Source: an uncultured Peptostreptococcaceae bacterium (GTDB taxonomy: Bacteria; Bacillota; Clostridia; Peptostreptococcales; Anaerovoracaceae). From it: DNA of 64,000 nt. The stretch spans positions 190,318 through 254,317 of the forward strand of contig CAJUQR010000002.1 of assembly GCA_910588185.1 (NCBI GenBank). Reading direction: 5' to 3'. The stretch's first letter is position 1; each line of letters begins with the position of its first letter. Below, in pieces: positions 1 through 9,118 of the stretch. Both the position numbers and the translations under genes were made by a program. The notes beneath the pieces are model-generated. The model made no database searches, was not told the origin of the DNA, and worked only from the letters and a program-made list of their open reading frames with translations.

Positions 1-86
1 AAGGCGTCGTATCTCTAAAAGATATGGCTAAATCTCAGCAGAGAGAGATAAAAATAGAAGATATTTATACAGAAATTACAAGATAA
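1..86 (+). CDS. hisS: Histidyl-tRNA synthetase, C-terminal end (partial)
   Basis: The reading frame opens before the window and ends with TAA at 84-86. The last 27 residues start GVVSLKDMAKSQQREIKIED. This fits the end of the HisRS anticodon-binding domain, where a LKDM-type strand precedes a short C-terminal helix. The hisS-aspS order is classic in Firmicutes, and aspS starts 19 bases downstream. Only about 27 codons are visible, so the call leans on context. Confidence 0.8.
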   Translation, partial: GVVSLKDMAKSQQREIKIEDIYTEITR

Positions 87-105
87 ACAGGAGTTAATAG
101 ATAAA

Positions 106-1869
106 ATGAGTACTTTATTTAAAAGAACCCATATGTGCGGAGAACTTACAATGGAAGATGTGTCAAAGGAAGTTGTTCTCAACGGATGGGTTGCAAAACG
201 CAGAAACTTAGGCGGACTTATTTTCGTTGATTTAAGAGATAAAACCGGCATAGTACAAGTTACATTTGACGATACTATAAAACAAGAAGTATTTCAGCTG
301 GCAGATTCACTTAGAAGTGAGTATGTAGTTGGAATAAAAGGAACAGTAAGAGAGAGAAGTTCAAAAAATCCTAATTTAAAAACCGGTGATATAGAAATCA
401 TTGCCAGTGATCTTGTAATATATTCGGAAGCCGATACGCCTCCTATCTATATAAAAGACGACGATAATGTAGATGACAATTTAAGACTCAAATATAGATA
501 CTTAGACCTTAGAAAAGTTAAGATGCAAAGGAATCTTACTTTCCGTCATAAGGTTACAAAGACTGCACGTGACTATTTTGATAGCTGCGGATTTACGGAA
601 GTTGAAACGCCAATGCTTATAAAATCCACTCCTGAGGGTGCAAGGGACTATATAGTTCCAAGCAGAGTTTATCCCGGTTCATTTTATGCATTGCCTCAGT
701 CGCCGCAGCTTTTCAAACAGCTTTTAATGGTAGGCGGAACTGATAGATATATGCAGATAGTAAAATGCTTCAGAGATGAAGATTTGCGTGCTGACAGACA
801 GCCTGAATTTACACAGATTGACCTTGAAATGTCATTTGTGGATATGGATGATGTAATAGAGATTCAGGAAGGATTTTTAAAAAAAGTTTTTAAGGATCTT
901 ATGAATATTGACATAAAGACTCCGTTTCCGCGTCTTACATGGGATGAAGCCATGGAAAGGTATGGCTCAGATAAGCCTGACACAAGGTTCGGTTTTGAAC
1001 TTAAAAAGCTTAATGATTTGGTTTCTTCATGTGATTTTAAAGTGTTTACAGATGCTTTGGCTGCCGGAGGCGATGTGAGAGGAATCTGTATAGACGGAGG
1101 ATCTGAAAAATTCAGCAGAAAAGATATAGATAAACTTACAGATTTAACTAAGAGCTATGGAGCTAAGGGTCTTGTATGGATAAGGGTTTTGGACGGAGAG
1201 TTTAATTCTTCTGTAAATAAATTCTTCTCACAAGAGCAACTTTCAGACATAGCCAAAGTATTTAATGCTAAGGCAGGAGATTTAATATTTATAGTTTCAG
1301 ACAGACCTAAAGTTGTATTTGACAGCCTTGGTTTTCTCAGAAGAGAAGTGGCTAAGAGAATGGGACTTTTAGACGATAATATCTATAATCTTCTCTGGGT
1401 TGTTGATTTTCCATTATTTGAAAAAGATGATGAAACCGGCGAATTAAAAGCTATGCATCATCCGTTTACTTCGCCGAAACTTGATCAAATTGACCTTTTG
1501 GATACTGAGCCTGAGTTCGTTAAGGCTGATGCTTACGATATAGTTTTAAACGGTGTTGAACTTGGCGGAGGTTCAATAAGAATACATGACAGAAATCTTC
1601 AGGCTAAGATGTTTGAAGTCCTTGGACTTAGCAAGGAAGAATGTGATGAAAAATTTGGATTCCTTATAGAAGCATTCAAATATGGCGCTCCTCCTCACGG
1701 CGGACTTGCATACGGACTTGACAGATTGGTAATGCTTTTGCTTGGAGAATCTTCTATAAGAGAAACTATGGCATTCCCTAAAAATCAAAATGCTCAGTGT
1801 ATGGTAAGTGAAGCACCTGCACCTGTAGATAAAGTTCAGCTTGAGGAACTTGGTATAAGTATAAAATAA
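106..1869 (+). CDS. aspS: Aspartyl-tRNA synthetase
   Basis: Charges tRNA-Asp (and tRNA-Asn too, if the enzyme is the non-discriminating type common where GatCAB exists). The 587 residues match the bacterial class II form: an N-terminal OB fold for the anticodon, motif 2 with FRDEDLRADRQPEFTQID, a bacterial GAD insertion in the middle (about residues 290-420), and motif 3 with GLAYGLDRLVMLL near the C-terminus. An AGGAG site at 89-93 precedes the ATG. It probably forms an operon with hisS. Which tRNA specificity it has cannot be told from the sequence by eye. Confidence 0.97.
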   Translation: MSTLFKRTHMCGELTMEDVSKEVVLNGWVAKRRNLGGLIFVDLRDKTGIVQVTFDDTIKQEVFQLADSLRSEYVVGIKGTVRERSSKNPNLKTGDIEIIASDLVIYSEADTPPIYIKDDDNVDDNLRLKYRYLDLRKVKMQRNLTFRHKVTKTARDYFDSCGFTEVETPMLIKSTPEGARDYIVPSRVYPGSFYALPQSPQLFKQLLMVGGTDRYMQIVKCFRDEDLRADRQPEFTQIDLEMSFVDMDDVIEIQEGFLKKVFKDLMNIDIKTPFPRLTWDEAMERYGSDKPDTRFGFELKKLNDLVSSCDFKVFTDALAAGGDVRGICIDGGSEKFSRKDIDKLTDLTKSYGAKGLVWIRVLDGEFNSSVNKFFSQEQLSDIAKVFNAKAGDLIFIVSDRPKVVFDSLGFLRREVAKRMGLLDDNIYNLLWVVDFPLFEKDDETGELKAMHHPFTSPKLDQIDLLDTEPEFVKADAYDIVLNGVELGGGSIRIHDRNLQAKMFEVLGLSKEECDEKFGFLIEAFKYGAPPHGGLAYGLDRLVMLLLGESSIRETMAFPKNQNAQCMVSEAPAPVDKVQLEELGISIK

Positions 1870-1888
1870 ACAGATAATATGAATTATT

Positions 1889-2872
1889 ATGTTAGCAAAG
1901 AAAGACAAGAATGAGAAAATCATACCGATAACAAAATATTTTAAAGCTGGATTTGATGAGTCAGTAGACGTAATTTCCCAAGTAGGTAATCTTATAGCGA
2001 TAGGAGATACACGTAAAAGTGATGTAATAACCTCAAAAGATACGAAGATTGTCACTTTTGTATTTGAACGTTTTTTTATCAGGACAACAAGTTCTGCCAG
2101 CCTAACTGTAAATATCGTTTTTTCAAATGGTATATCTGTTATAAGTGTCATAGGTGCAGGCGGCGGTCAGGGATTTTTAAATATCGATATGGGAGAAAAT
2201 GACGCTTTGTCTAAGATATTTTGGAATCGTTTAAACGAACAGTTTGCTGATTTTTGTGCTAAAGAGATAACTCCGAGAATAGGTGTACTGGGCGGCACTT
2301 TTGATCCAATTCATTTGGGACATAAAGCTTTGGCAGAAGCTGCCATAGAAGAATTGAGCCTAAGAAAACTCATAATAATGCCTGCCGGTATTCAGCCATT
2401 TAAACAAGATAGGAATATAACAGAAGACTTTCACAGAAAAGCTATGGTCAATATGACTTTTGATGACAATTATATTACAGAGGTTTCAGACTATGAGATG
2501 AGCAATAATGATATTTCATATACTATAAAAACCTTGGCTTATCTTGGCGAGCAATATCCAAATGATGAAATATTCTTTATATCAGGCACAGATTCTTTTA
2601 TCGAGATGGAGACTTGGCATAAGGGAAAAGATATATTGAAATCTTATTCATTAGCTGTAAGTATAAGACCCGGCTACAGAGAAGAAGAACTCAATGATAA
2701 GATAAAGTCATATACAGAAAATTATGGTACAAACATAATAAAAATCAAATCAAAAATGCCTACTATTTCATCTACAATTGTAAGGAATAGAATTGCATCA
2801 GGTCAGGATATTTCAGATATTGTTCCGAAAGTTGTAGAAAGGTATATAAAAGAAAATGGACTCTATAAGTAA
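1889..2872 (+). CDS. nadD: Nicotinate-nucleotide adenylyltransferase with N-terminal DUF6054-like extension
   Basis: Makes deamido-NAD from nicotinate mononucleotide and ATP in NAD synthesis. Residues from about 130 to 327 are a full NadD: the nucleotide-binding GGTFDPIHLGH motif opens the Rossmann fold, and ISSTIVRNRI near the C-terminus is the adenylyltransferase signature. NadD is normally about 200 residues. Here about 128 extra residues precede it in one uninterrupted frame. That extension (FERFFIRTTSSASLTVNIVF, then GAGGGQGFLNIDMG) resembles the small DUF6054 family of Clostridia; this match is from memory and less certain. The gene lacks a strong ribosome site. Its 3' end overlaps yqeK by 17 bases. 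Confidence 0.9.
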   Translation: MLAKKDKNEKIIPITKYFKAGFDESVDVISQVGNLIAIGDTRKSDVITSKDTKIVTFVFERFFIRTTSSASLTVNIVFSNGISVISVIGAGGGQGFLNIDMGENDALSKIFWNRLNEQFADFCAKEITPRIGVLGGTFDPIHLGHKALAEAAIEELSLRKLIIMPAGIQPFKQDRNITEDFHRKAMVNMTFDDNYITEVSDYEMSNNDISYTIKTLAYLGEQYPNDEIFFISGTDSFIEMETWHKGKDILKSYSLAVSIRPGYREEELNDKIKSYTENYGTNIIKIKSKMPTISSTIVRNRIASGQDISDIVPKVVERYIKENGLYK

Positions 2873-3443
2873 AATAATAGAATATATAGATAAAAACTTT
2901 TCAGAAAAGCGGAGAGTTCATACTTATGGTGTACGGGACACAGCTATAAAGCTTGCTGAAAAATACGGATGTGATAAAGAAAAAGCAGAAATTGCAGCGC
3001 TTTTACATGATATGTACAGAGGAGTGGCAGTTTCTGTGCTTAATTATCATGTAAAACATTTGGGACTTGACAAGAGATATATAGATAATCCCAATCTTTC
3101 TCATGGTAAAATAGCTGCTGAGATGATAAAAAAAGACTTTAACATCGACGATGAGGATATTATAAATGCCGTAAGTTTTCATACAACGGGAAGGTCTCAT
3201 ATGTCTCTTTTAGAAAAAATAATATATATAGCTGACGCCGTGGAACCAGGCAGGGATTATCCCGGAGTTAAGGAACTTAGAGAGATTTTAGAAAAAGATT
3301 TAGATATGGCATGTCTTGCTTCTATTGATAAGACTATAAATTATGTATTATCAGAAGGAAACTTTTTAGATAAAGATACTATTGATGCAAAAAAATATTT
3401 TGAAAAAATAATAAAACAAAAGGAGAAAACAAATGACGAATAG
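2856..3443 (+). CDS. yqeK: YqeK-family HD-domain hydrolase
   Basis: Family members are symmetrical diadenosine tetraphosphate hydrolases. The metal-binding residues are visible as the early His of RVHTYGV, the HD pair in ALLHDMYRG, a later His in SLSHGKIAAEM-type context (about residue 87), and the closing D in IYIADAVEPGRDYPG. Its 195 residues are normal for the family. It sits between nadD and rsfS, the order seen in many Firmicutes, and overlaps both neighbours, so translational coupling is likely. Confidence 0.92.
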   Translation: MDSISKIIEYIDKNFSEKRRVHTYGVRDTAIKLAEKYGCDKEKAEIAALLHDMYRGVAVSVLNYHVKHLGLDKRYIDNPNLSHGKIAAEMIKKDFNIDDEDIINAVSFHTTGRSHMSLLEKIIYIADAVEPGRDYPGVKELREILEKDLDMACLASIDKTINYVLSEGNFLDKDTIDAKKYFEKIIKQKEKTNDE

Positions 3444-3777
3444 AGAATATGCGTTGCTTGCGGGCAAGGTTCTCTCTGATAAGAAAGGGCAGGATATCGT
3501 AATAATAGATATTCAGGAAAAGGCTACTTTCGCCGATTACTTTGTACTGTGTTCAGGAACATCGGAAAGGCAGATTCAGACGCTTACAGACGAAATAGAA
3601 GATCAGTTTGCAAAAGAAGGAATTACAGCTCGTTCAATAGAAGGAAAACATGGTTCGGGATGGATTCTAATTGACTTTGGAGATATTATTGTAAACCTAT
3701 TTACTAGGGAGACAAGAGAAAGATATAGTATAGAAAAAATTTGGGGAGATTGCAAATTCATCGAAATGGAGGAATAA
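3433..3777 (+). CDS. rsfS: Ribosome silencing factor RsfS
   Basis: Binds uL14 on the 50S subunit and blocks subunit joining when nutrients run low. The 114 residues show the family signature ADYFVLCSGTSERQIQTL, then EGKHGSGWILIDFGDIIVN and the RERYSIEKIWGD end. An AGGAG site at about 3420-3424 precedes the ATG, and the start overlaps the end of yqeK. It belongs to the nadD-yqeK-rsfS-leuS run. Confidence 0.96.
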   Translation: MTNREYALLAGKVLSDKKGQDIVIIDIQEKATFADYFVLCSGTSERQIQTLTDEIEDQFAKEGITARSIEGKHGSGWILIDFGDIIVNLFTRETRERYSIEKIWGDCKFIEMEE

Positions 3778-3785
3778 ACTTAAAA

Positions 3786-6257
3786 ATGAACGAAAAATAT
3801 AATTTTGGTGAAATCGAAAAAAAATGGCAAAAATATTGGGATGAAAACCACTGTTTTAAAACAGTGGAGGATGAATCTAAAAAGAAATACTACTGCCTTG
3901 AAATGTTTCCGTATCCATCAGGAAAGCTTCACATGGGACATGTAAGAAATTATTCCATAGGAGACGTAGTTGCCAGGTTTAAAAAAATGGATGGATACAA
4001 TGTACTTCATCCTATGGGCTGGGATTCCTTTGGACTTCCGGCAGAGAATGCGGCTATAAAGCACGGTATTCATCCTAACATATGGACATGGGACAATATT
4101 TCAGAAATGAGAAATCAGCTCAAAGAGCTTGGGCTTTCTTATGACTGGGATAGAGAAGTTGCAACATGCCATCCTGATTATTACAGATGGATGCAGTGGA
4201 TTTTTATTCAGTTTTACAAAAGAGGTCTTGCTTACAAAAAGGAAAACCCTGTAAACTGGTGTCCAAGCTGTCAAACAGTACTTGCCAATGAGCAAGTGGT
4301 TGACGGCTGCTGTGAAAGATGCAAATCACCTGTAGGAAAGAAAAATCTTTCTCAATGGTATTTTAAGATTACAGACTATGCAGAAAGACTTTTAGATAAT
4401 CTTGATACTCTTGAGGGTTGGCCTAATAAAGTTAAAGTGATGCAGAAAAACTGGATAGGCAAATCTGTAGGTGCTGAAGTAGATTTTAAAATCAAAGACA
4501 GCGATGAAACATTGACAGTATTTACTACGAGAGTAGATACTATATACGGAACCACATATATGGTTTTAGCGCCTGAATATCCTACAGTACTTTCCATGGT
4601 CGCAGGTACCGAATACGAAAAAGCAGCAAAAGAATATATCGAAAAAGTAGAGCATATGAACGATATAGAGAGAACCTCTACTTCAAATGAAAAAACAGGT
4701 GTATTTATAGGTAAATATGCTATAAATCCATTTACTAAAAAAGAGATTCCTATCTATATCTCTGATTACGTACTAATGGGATATGGTACAGGAGCTGTTA
4801 TGGGTGTTCCTGCTCATGACCAGCGAGATTTTGATTTTGCTACAAAATTCGGTATAGATATTATTCCTGTGGTAGATCCCGGTGATCCTGAAATAGATTT
4901 AAATAATTTGAAAGCAGCATGTGCTGCTGAGGGAACTTTAATCAATTCAGGTGAATTCAACGGAATGAACAACAGGGAAGCCATAGATAAGTTCATTGAA
5001 TTAGTTGAAAAAGAAGGGATAGGTAAGAAAACTGTAAATTACAGACTTCGTGACTGGTTGATTTCCAGACAGCGTTACTGGGGAACTCCTATACCTATGA
5101 TTTATTGTGATGATTGCGGCTGGGTTCCTGAAAAAGAAGAAAACCTTCCTGTAATGCTTCCTACAGATGTTGAATTTACAGGAAAAGGTGAATCACCGCT
5201 AACTACGTCAAAAACATTCAGTCAGACAACATGTCCTGTATGCGGCAAACCTGCAAAAAGAGAAATGGACACCATGGATACATTTTTAGACTCTTCATGG
5301 TATTTCTTACGTTACTGCGATCCTAAAAATACAGAGGCACCGTTTGATCCTAAAAAAGCAGAATATTGGATGGATGTAGATCAGTATATAGGAGGAGTAG
5401 AACATGCTATACTTCACTTGATGTATTCCAGATTCTTCCAGATGGCCTTTTATGATATGGGACTTGTTAAACAAGAAGAACCTTTCAAAAACTTGCTGAC
5501 TCAGGGAATGGTAAACAAAGATGGTAAAAAGATGAGTAAATCCCTTGGAAATGTAGTAAGTCCTGAAGAAATAATAAAAAAATATGGAGCAGATACTGCA
5601 AGATTATTCATACTCTTTGCAGCACCTCCTGACAGAGAACTTGATTGGTCTGACAAGGGCGTAGAAGGAAGTTATAAGTTCCTCAACAGAGTATATCGTC
5701 TTGTATATGAAATAAAAGCAAAGTATCCTGAATTCCCTGGAGCCTTTGAAATTAAAAGTGAAGCTGATAAGTCATTAAATTATATGCTAAATGCCGCTAT
5801 TAAAAAAGTAAGCGAAGATGTAGGCGGAAGATTCAGCTTTAATACTGCAATCAGTTCCATTATGGAATTGGTTAACGAAATGTATAAATATAAAGAAACA
5901 GATAATGTAAATGTTGGTTTGCTGGGAAAAGCCACAAAAGATCTTATATTGATACTTTCACCATTTGTACCACATATATGTGAAGAAATGTGGGAACATA
6001 TAGGTCAAACAGAATCTGTATCTACTATGAGATGGCCGGAATTCGATGAAAATGCACTTGTAAAAGACACTGTAGAAATAGTAGTTCAGATTAACGGCAA
6101 AGTAAAAGAAAAACTGATTGTCGATGCCAATGCTGATAAACAAGCATTAGAAAAGATAGCGCTGGAAAATGAAAAAGTTCAGAGCATGTTGGAAGGAAAA
6201 TCAATTGTTAAGGTAATTGCAGTACCGGGAAGGTTGATTAACGTTGTAGTAAAATAA
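3786..6257 (+). CDS. leuS: Leucyl-tRNA synthetase
   Basis: Charges tRNA-Leu. I place the start at 3786 (MNEKYNFGEIEKKWQKYW), nine bases after the rsfS stop and 13 bases after GGAGG at 3768-3772; an upstream in-frame ATG at 3741 lies inside rsfS and gives an atypical leader. This gives 823 residues, usual for bacterial LeuRS. Visible: the HIGH variant in YPSGKLHMGHVRN, zinc-type cysteines in NWCPSCQTVLA and CCERCKSP, the CP1 editing domain with TTRVDTIYGTTY and GVPAHDQRDFDFA, and KMSKS in KDGKKMSKSLGN. I see no T-box leader. Confidence 0.97.
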   Translation: MNEKYNFGEIEKKWQKYWDENHCFKTVEDESKKKYYCLEMFPYPSGKLHMGHVRNYSIGDVVARFKKMDGYNVLHPMGWDSFGLPAENAAIKHGIHPNIWTWDNISEMRNQLKELGLSYDWDREVATCHPDYYRWMQWIFIQFYKRGLAYKKENPVNWCPSCQTVLANEQVVDGCCERCKSPVGKKNLSQWYFKITDYAERLLDNLDTLEGWPNKVKVMQKNWIGKSVGAEVDFKIKDSDETLTVFTTRVDTIYGTTYMVLAPEYPTVLSMVAGTEYEKAAKEYIEKVEHMNDIERTSTSNEKTGVFIGKYAINPFTKKEIPIYISDYVLMGYGTGAVMGVPAHDQRDFDFATKFGIDIIPVVDPGDPEIDLNNLKAACAAEGTLINSGEFNGMNNREAIDKFIELVEKEGIGKKTVNYRLRDWLISRQRYWGTPIPMIYCDDCGWVPEKEENLPVMLPTDVEFTGKGESPLTTSKTFSQTTCPVCGKPAKREMDTMDTFLDSSWYFLRYCDPKNTEAPFDPKKAEYWMDVDQYIGGVEHAILHLMYSRFFQMAFYDMGLVKQEEPFKNLLTQGMVNKDGKKMSKSLGNVVSPEEIIKKYGADTARLFILFAAPPDRELDWSDKGVEGSYKFLNRVYRLVYEIKAKYPEFPGAFEIKSEADKSLNYMLNAAIKKVSEDVGGRFSFNTAISSIMELVNEMYKYKETDNVNVGLLGKATKDLILILSPFVPHICEEMWEHIGQTESVSTMRWPEFDENALVKDTVEIVVQINGKVKEKLIVDANADKQALEKIALENEKVQSMLEGKSIVKVIAVPGRLINVVVK

Positions 6258-6313
6258 TTTACAATTTCATCAAATGCTATCTTTTCATAAATAGAGAAAG
6301 AACGGAGAATTTT

Positions 6314-7996
6314 ATGAGAAGAAGACAAGTTAAAGGAAAAAAGAGTCCAAGTCTTAAGGTTATTCCAATAGGAGGACTGAACGAAATCGGAAAGAATATG
6401 ACGCTCCTGGAATATAACGATCAAATCCTTATTATAGACTGCGGAATGACATTTCCTGAAGACGAAATGTACGGAATTGATATAGTTATCCCTGATTTTA
6501 GCTATATAATAGAAAATAGGGAAAAACTAGTAGGCATGGTGATTACCCATGGTCATGAAGATCATATAGGTGCAATCCCCTATTTGCTTAAAAATGTCAA
6601 GCTTCCTATATACGGAACAAGACTTACATTGGGTCTTGTTGAAAATAAATTAAAAGAACATCAGGTCATCGGTGACCTTAGAACTATCGAGGCAGGTGAT
6701 AAAATACAGCTTGGAGATTTTAAAATAGAAACAATAAGAACTACTCATTCAATAGCTGATTCAATCTGCCTTGCCATAGATACGCCTGCAGGAGTAGTAT
6801 TCCATTCTGGAGACTTTAAAATAGATTATACTCCTGTAGATGGCGAGCCTATAGATTTTTCCAAACTGGCAGAACTGGGTAAAAAAGGCGTAACACTTAT
6901 GATGTGTGACAGTACAAATGCTGTCAGACCGGGATTCACATCTTCTGAAAAAGTAGTGGGAAAGACTATAGAAAATATTTTTAGAACAGCGAAGACGAGA
7001 ATAATAATTGCAACATTCTCATCGAATGTTCACAGGGTACAAAAGATTATAGAAAATGCTGTAAAAGTTGGCAGAAAAGTAGCTATATCAGGAAGAAGCA
7101 TGGAAAATGTTGTGGCTCTTGCTATAGAACTCGGATATCTTGATATACCTGCCGGAACTCTCGTCGATTTGAAAATGACTAAAAATATACCTGACGACAA
7201 GCTGGTTATCATTACTACCGGAAGTCAGGGAGAACCTATGTCAGCGCTGTCAAGAATAGCTTCAGGAGAACACAAAGCTGTAAAATTAAAGCCTGGAGAT
7301 ATGGTAATACTTTCATCTACACCTGTCCCGGGCAATGAAAAAACTGTTTCAAATGTAGTCAACAAACTATTTGAAAAAGGTGCAGAAGTAATATATTCAG
7401 ATATTGCTGATATACATGTTTCAGGACATGCATGTCAAGAAGAGCTGAAACTTATTCATTCTCTTATTAAACCTAAGTTTTTTATGCCAGTTCACGGGGA
7501 ATACAGACATCTTATTCAACATGCCAGACTTGCTGAAAGTTTAGGCATGAAGAGCGAGAATATATTTGTCATGGAAAACGGAAGTATTCTCAATGTAGGC
7601 AAGAGAAAAGCTTATAAAGACGAACAGAGAATAGATGCTGATGCTATACTTGTAGACGGACTTGGAGTTGGCGACGTAGGTAATATCGTTTTGAGAGACA
7701 GAAAACTTCTTTCTGAATCCGGTCTTATAATAGTAGTTGCTGCCATAGACAAGGAAAGTCGAATGGTAGTATCAGGTCCTGATATCATATCAAGAGGATT
7801 TGTATATGTAAGAGAAAACGAAAGTCTTATAGAAGAAGCCCGTCAAGTTGCTATTTCTGCCATAGAAAAGTGTCAGGATAAAAATATCAAAGACTGGAAT
7901 ACAATGAAATCTAAAGTAAGGGATTCTCTAAGCTCATATATCTATGACACTACTAAGAGAAGTCCTGTAATTCTTCCTATTTTCTTGGAAGTATAA
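6314..7996 (+). CDS. rnj: Ribonuclease J
   Basis: A 5'-3' exonuclease and endonuclease for mRNA decay and rRNA maturation. The 560 residues begin with a metallo-beta-lactamase fold bearing the zinc motif THGHEDHIGAIPYLL, followed by the beta-CASP region (CDSTNAVRPGFT, ATFSSNVHRVQ, TTGSQGEPMSALSRIASGEH) and FMPVHGEYRHL. It ends with the C-terminal KRSPVILPIFLEV. A GGAG site lies eight to ten bases before the ATG. A 56-base gap separates it from leuS. RNase J1 and J2 cannot be told apart by eye, so I give the generic symbol. Confidence 0.95.
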   Translation: MRRRQVKGKKSPSLKVIPIGGLNEIGKNMTLLEYNDQILIIDCGMTFPEDEMYGIDIVIPDFSYIIENREKLVGMVITHGHEDHIGAIPYLLKNVKLPIYGTRLTLGLVENKLKEHQVIGDLRTIEAGDKIQLGDFKIETIRTTHSIADSICLAIDTPAGVVFHSGDFKIDYTPVDGEPIDFSKLAELGKKGVTLMMCDSTNAVRPGFTSSEKVVGKTIENIFRTAKTRIIIATFSSNVHRVQKIIENAVKVGRKVAISGRSMENVVALAIELGYLDIPAGTLVDLKMTKNIPDDKLVIITTGSQGEPMSALSRIASGEHKAVKLKPGDMVILSSTPVPGNEKTVSNVVNKLFEKGAEVIYSDIADIHVSGHACQEELKLIHSLIKPKFFMPVHGEYRHLIQHARLAESLGMKSENIFVMENGSILNVGKRKAYKDEQRIDADAILVDGLGVGDVGNIVLRDRKLLSESGLIIVVAAIDKESRMVVSGPDIISRGFVYVRENESLIEEARQVAISAIEKCQDKNIKDWNTMKSKVRDSLSSYIYDTTKRSPVILPIFLEV

Positions 7997-8017
7997 ACAT
8001 AACGAGGAGGTAATTAG

Positions 8018-8359
8018 ATGAACGTATATGATCAAGCTCATGGCTTAGCTCAAGCTATAAAAGCTTCTGAAGAATTCAAACAATATGATGAAATAAAGAA
8101 AAAGATAAAAGAAAATCCTGAACTGGATAAAATGATTAAAGATTTTCAGTCTAAACAAATCGAACTTCAGGCTAAACAGATGATGGGTGAAGAACTTACA
8201 CCTGAAACTATGAGTGCAGTGCAGGAGCTTTATGGAATTTTACTGAAAGATCCTATTGCAGCTCAGTATATACAAACCGAAATGCGTTTTTCTCTTATGA
8301 TGAAGGATGTTTATGAAATTATAGGGGAAGTTACAGGAATGGGAGATATGCTTGGATAA
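8018..8359 (+). CDS. YlbF/YmcA-family protein
   Basis: A 113-residue, all-helical, highly charged protein. The run of helices with KIKENPELDKMIKDFQSKQ and the pattern of small polar residues fit the YlbF/YmcA family. In Bacillus, YlbF, YmcA and YaaT form the Y-complex, which helps RNase Y cleave mRNA. Its position directly behind RNase J (a strong GAGGAGG site at about 8004-8010, gap of 21 bases) is consistent with an RNA-decay role. Which paralogue it is cannot be decided here. Confidence 0.85.
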   Translation: MNVYDQAHGLAQAIKASEEFKQYDEIKKKIKENPELDKMIKDFQSKQIELQAKQMMGEELTPETMSAVQELYGILLKDPIAAQYIQTEMRFSLMMKDVYEIIGEVTGMGDMLG

Positions 8360-8391
8360 TATTAAAGAATTTTGATAAGCATATTGAGGAC

Positions 8392-8420
8392 TTGGCAATC
8401 AATGCATATTTTGTTATAAT
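8392..8420 (+). promoter_or_regulatory. Sigma-A-type promoter of efp
   Basis: TTGGCA at 8392-8397 and TATAAT at 8415-8420 with a 17-base spacer, 77 bases before efp. It lies in the only sizeable gap of this stretch, so efp probably starts a new transcript. Confidence 0.75.
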
Positions 8421-8496
8421 AATATGAGTATGTTTAAGTGTAAAAAAATATCTATATTTAAAAAGTTGCTAATTTGAAAAGAATGGAGAGATAAAA

Positions 8497-9057
8497 ATGA
8501 TTTATGCTAGTGATTTCAGAAAAGGTATTACTTTTGAAATTAATGGAGAGCCTCATGTAGTTTTAGACTTTCAGCATGTTAAACCTGGCAAAGGAGCTGC
8601 ATTTGTTAGAACCAAATACAGAAATATTCTTACCGGTGCTACAAGAGAAGAAGCCTTTAACCCTAATGATAAATTCCCTAAAGCTCACATTGAAACAAAA
8701 GTTATGCAGTACTTATACAATGATGGCGAACTTTACTATTTCATGGATCAAGAAACTTATGAACAAGTTCCTTTGATGGAAGAACAAGTAGAAGATGCTA
8801 TGAGATTCCTTAGAGAAAATGATGAAGCTACTATCAAATTCTATAAAGGAAACGCATTTCTGGTTGAAGCTCCTAATTTTGTAAATTTAAAGGTAATCGA
8901 AACAGAACCTGGAGTTAAGGGTGACACTGCAACTAACGTTACTAAAGCGGCAACAGTTGAAACTGGTGCAGTTATCCAAGTTCCTATCTTTATCGAAGAA
9001 GGAGAAATCGTACAAATCGATACTAGAAGCGGAGAATACTTAGGAAGAGCAAAATAA
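8497..9057 (+). CDS. efp: Translation elongation factor P
   Basis: Relieves ribosome stalling at proline runs. Its 186 residues show the KOW-like N-domain with the tip loop KPGKGAAFVRTKYRN, where the lysine of PGKG is the residue modified in many bacteria, then two OB domains, and the EFP signature FIEEGEIVQIDTRSGEYLGR at the C-terminus. A GGAGAG site precedes the ATG. In most spore formers efp sits directly upstream of spoIIIAA; here the two are 12 kb apart. Confidence 0.97.
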   Translation: MIYASDFRKGITFEINGEPHVVLDFQHVKPGKGAAFVRTKYRNILTGATREEAFNPNDKFPKAHIETKVMQYLYNDGELYYFMDQETYEQVPLMEEQVEDAMRFLRENDEATIKFYKGNAFLVEAPNFVNLKVIETEPGVKGDTATNVTKAATVETGAVIQVPIFIEEGEIVQIDTRSGEYLGRAK

Positions 9058-9069
9058 GCAGATAAATTA

Positions 9070-9097
9070 AAAGGGCACGGCATTTTGCTGTGTCCTT
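9070..9097 (+). terminator. Hairpin after efp
   Basis: Thirteen-base arms, AAAGGGCACGGCA and TGCTGTGTCCTTT, pair around a TTT-type loop with two G-U pairs. No long T run follows, so it may be a weak terminator or an mRNA 3' stabiliser rather than a strong stop. Confidence 0.5.
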
Positions 9098-9118
9098 TGT
9101 TGATAAAAGAGGTATACG

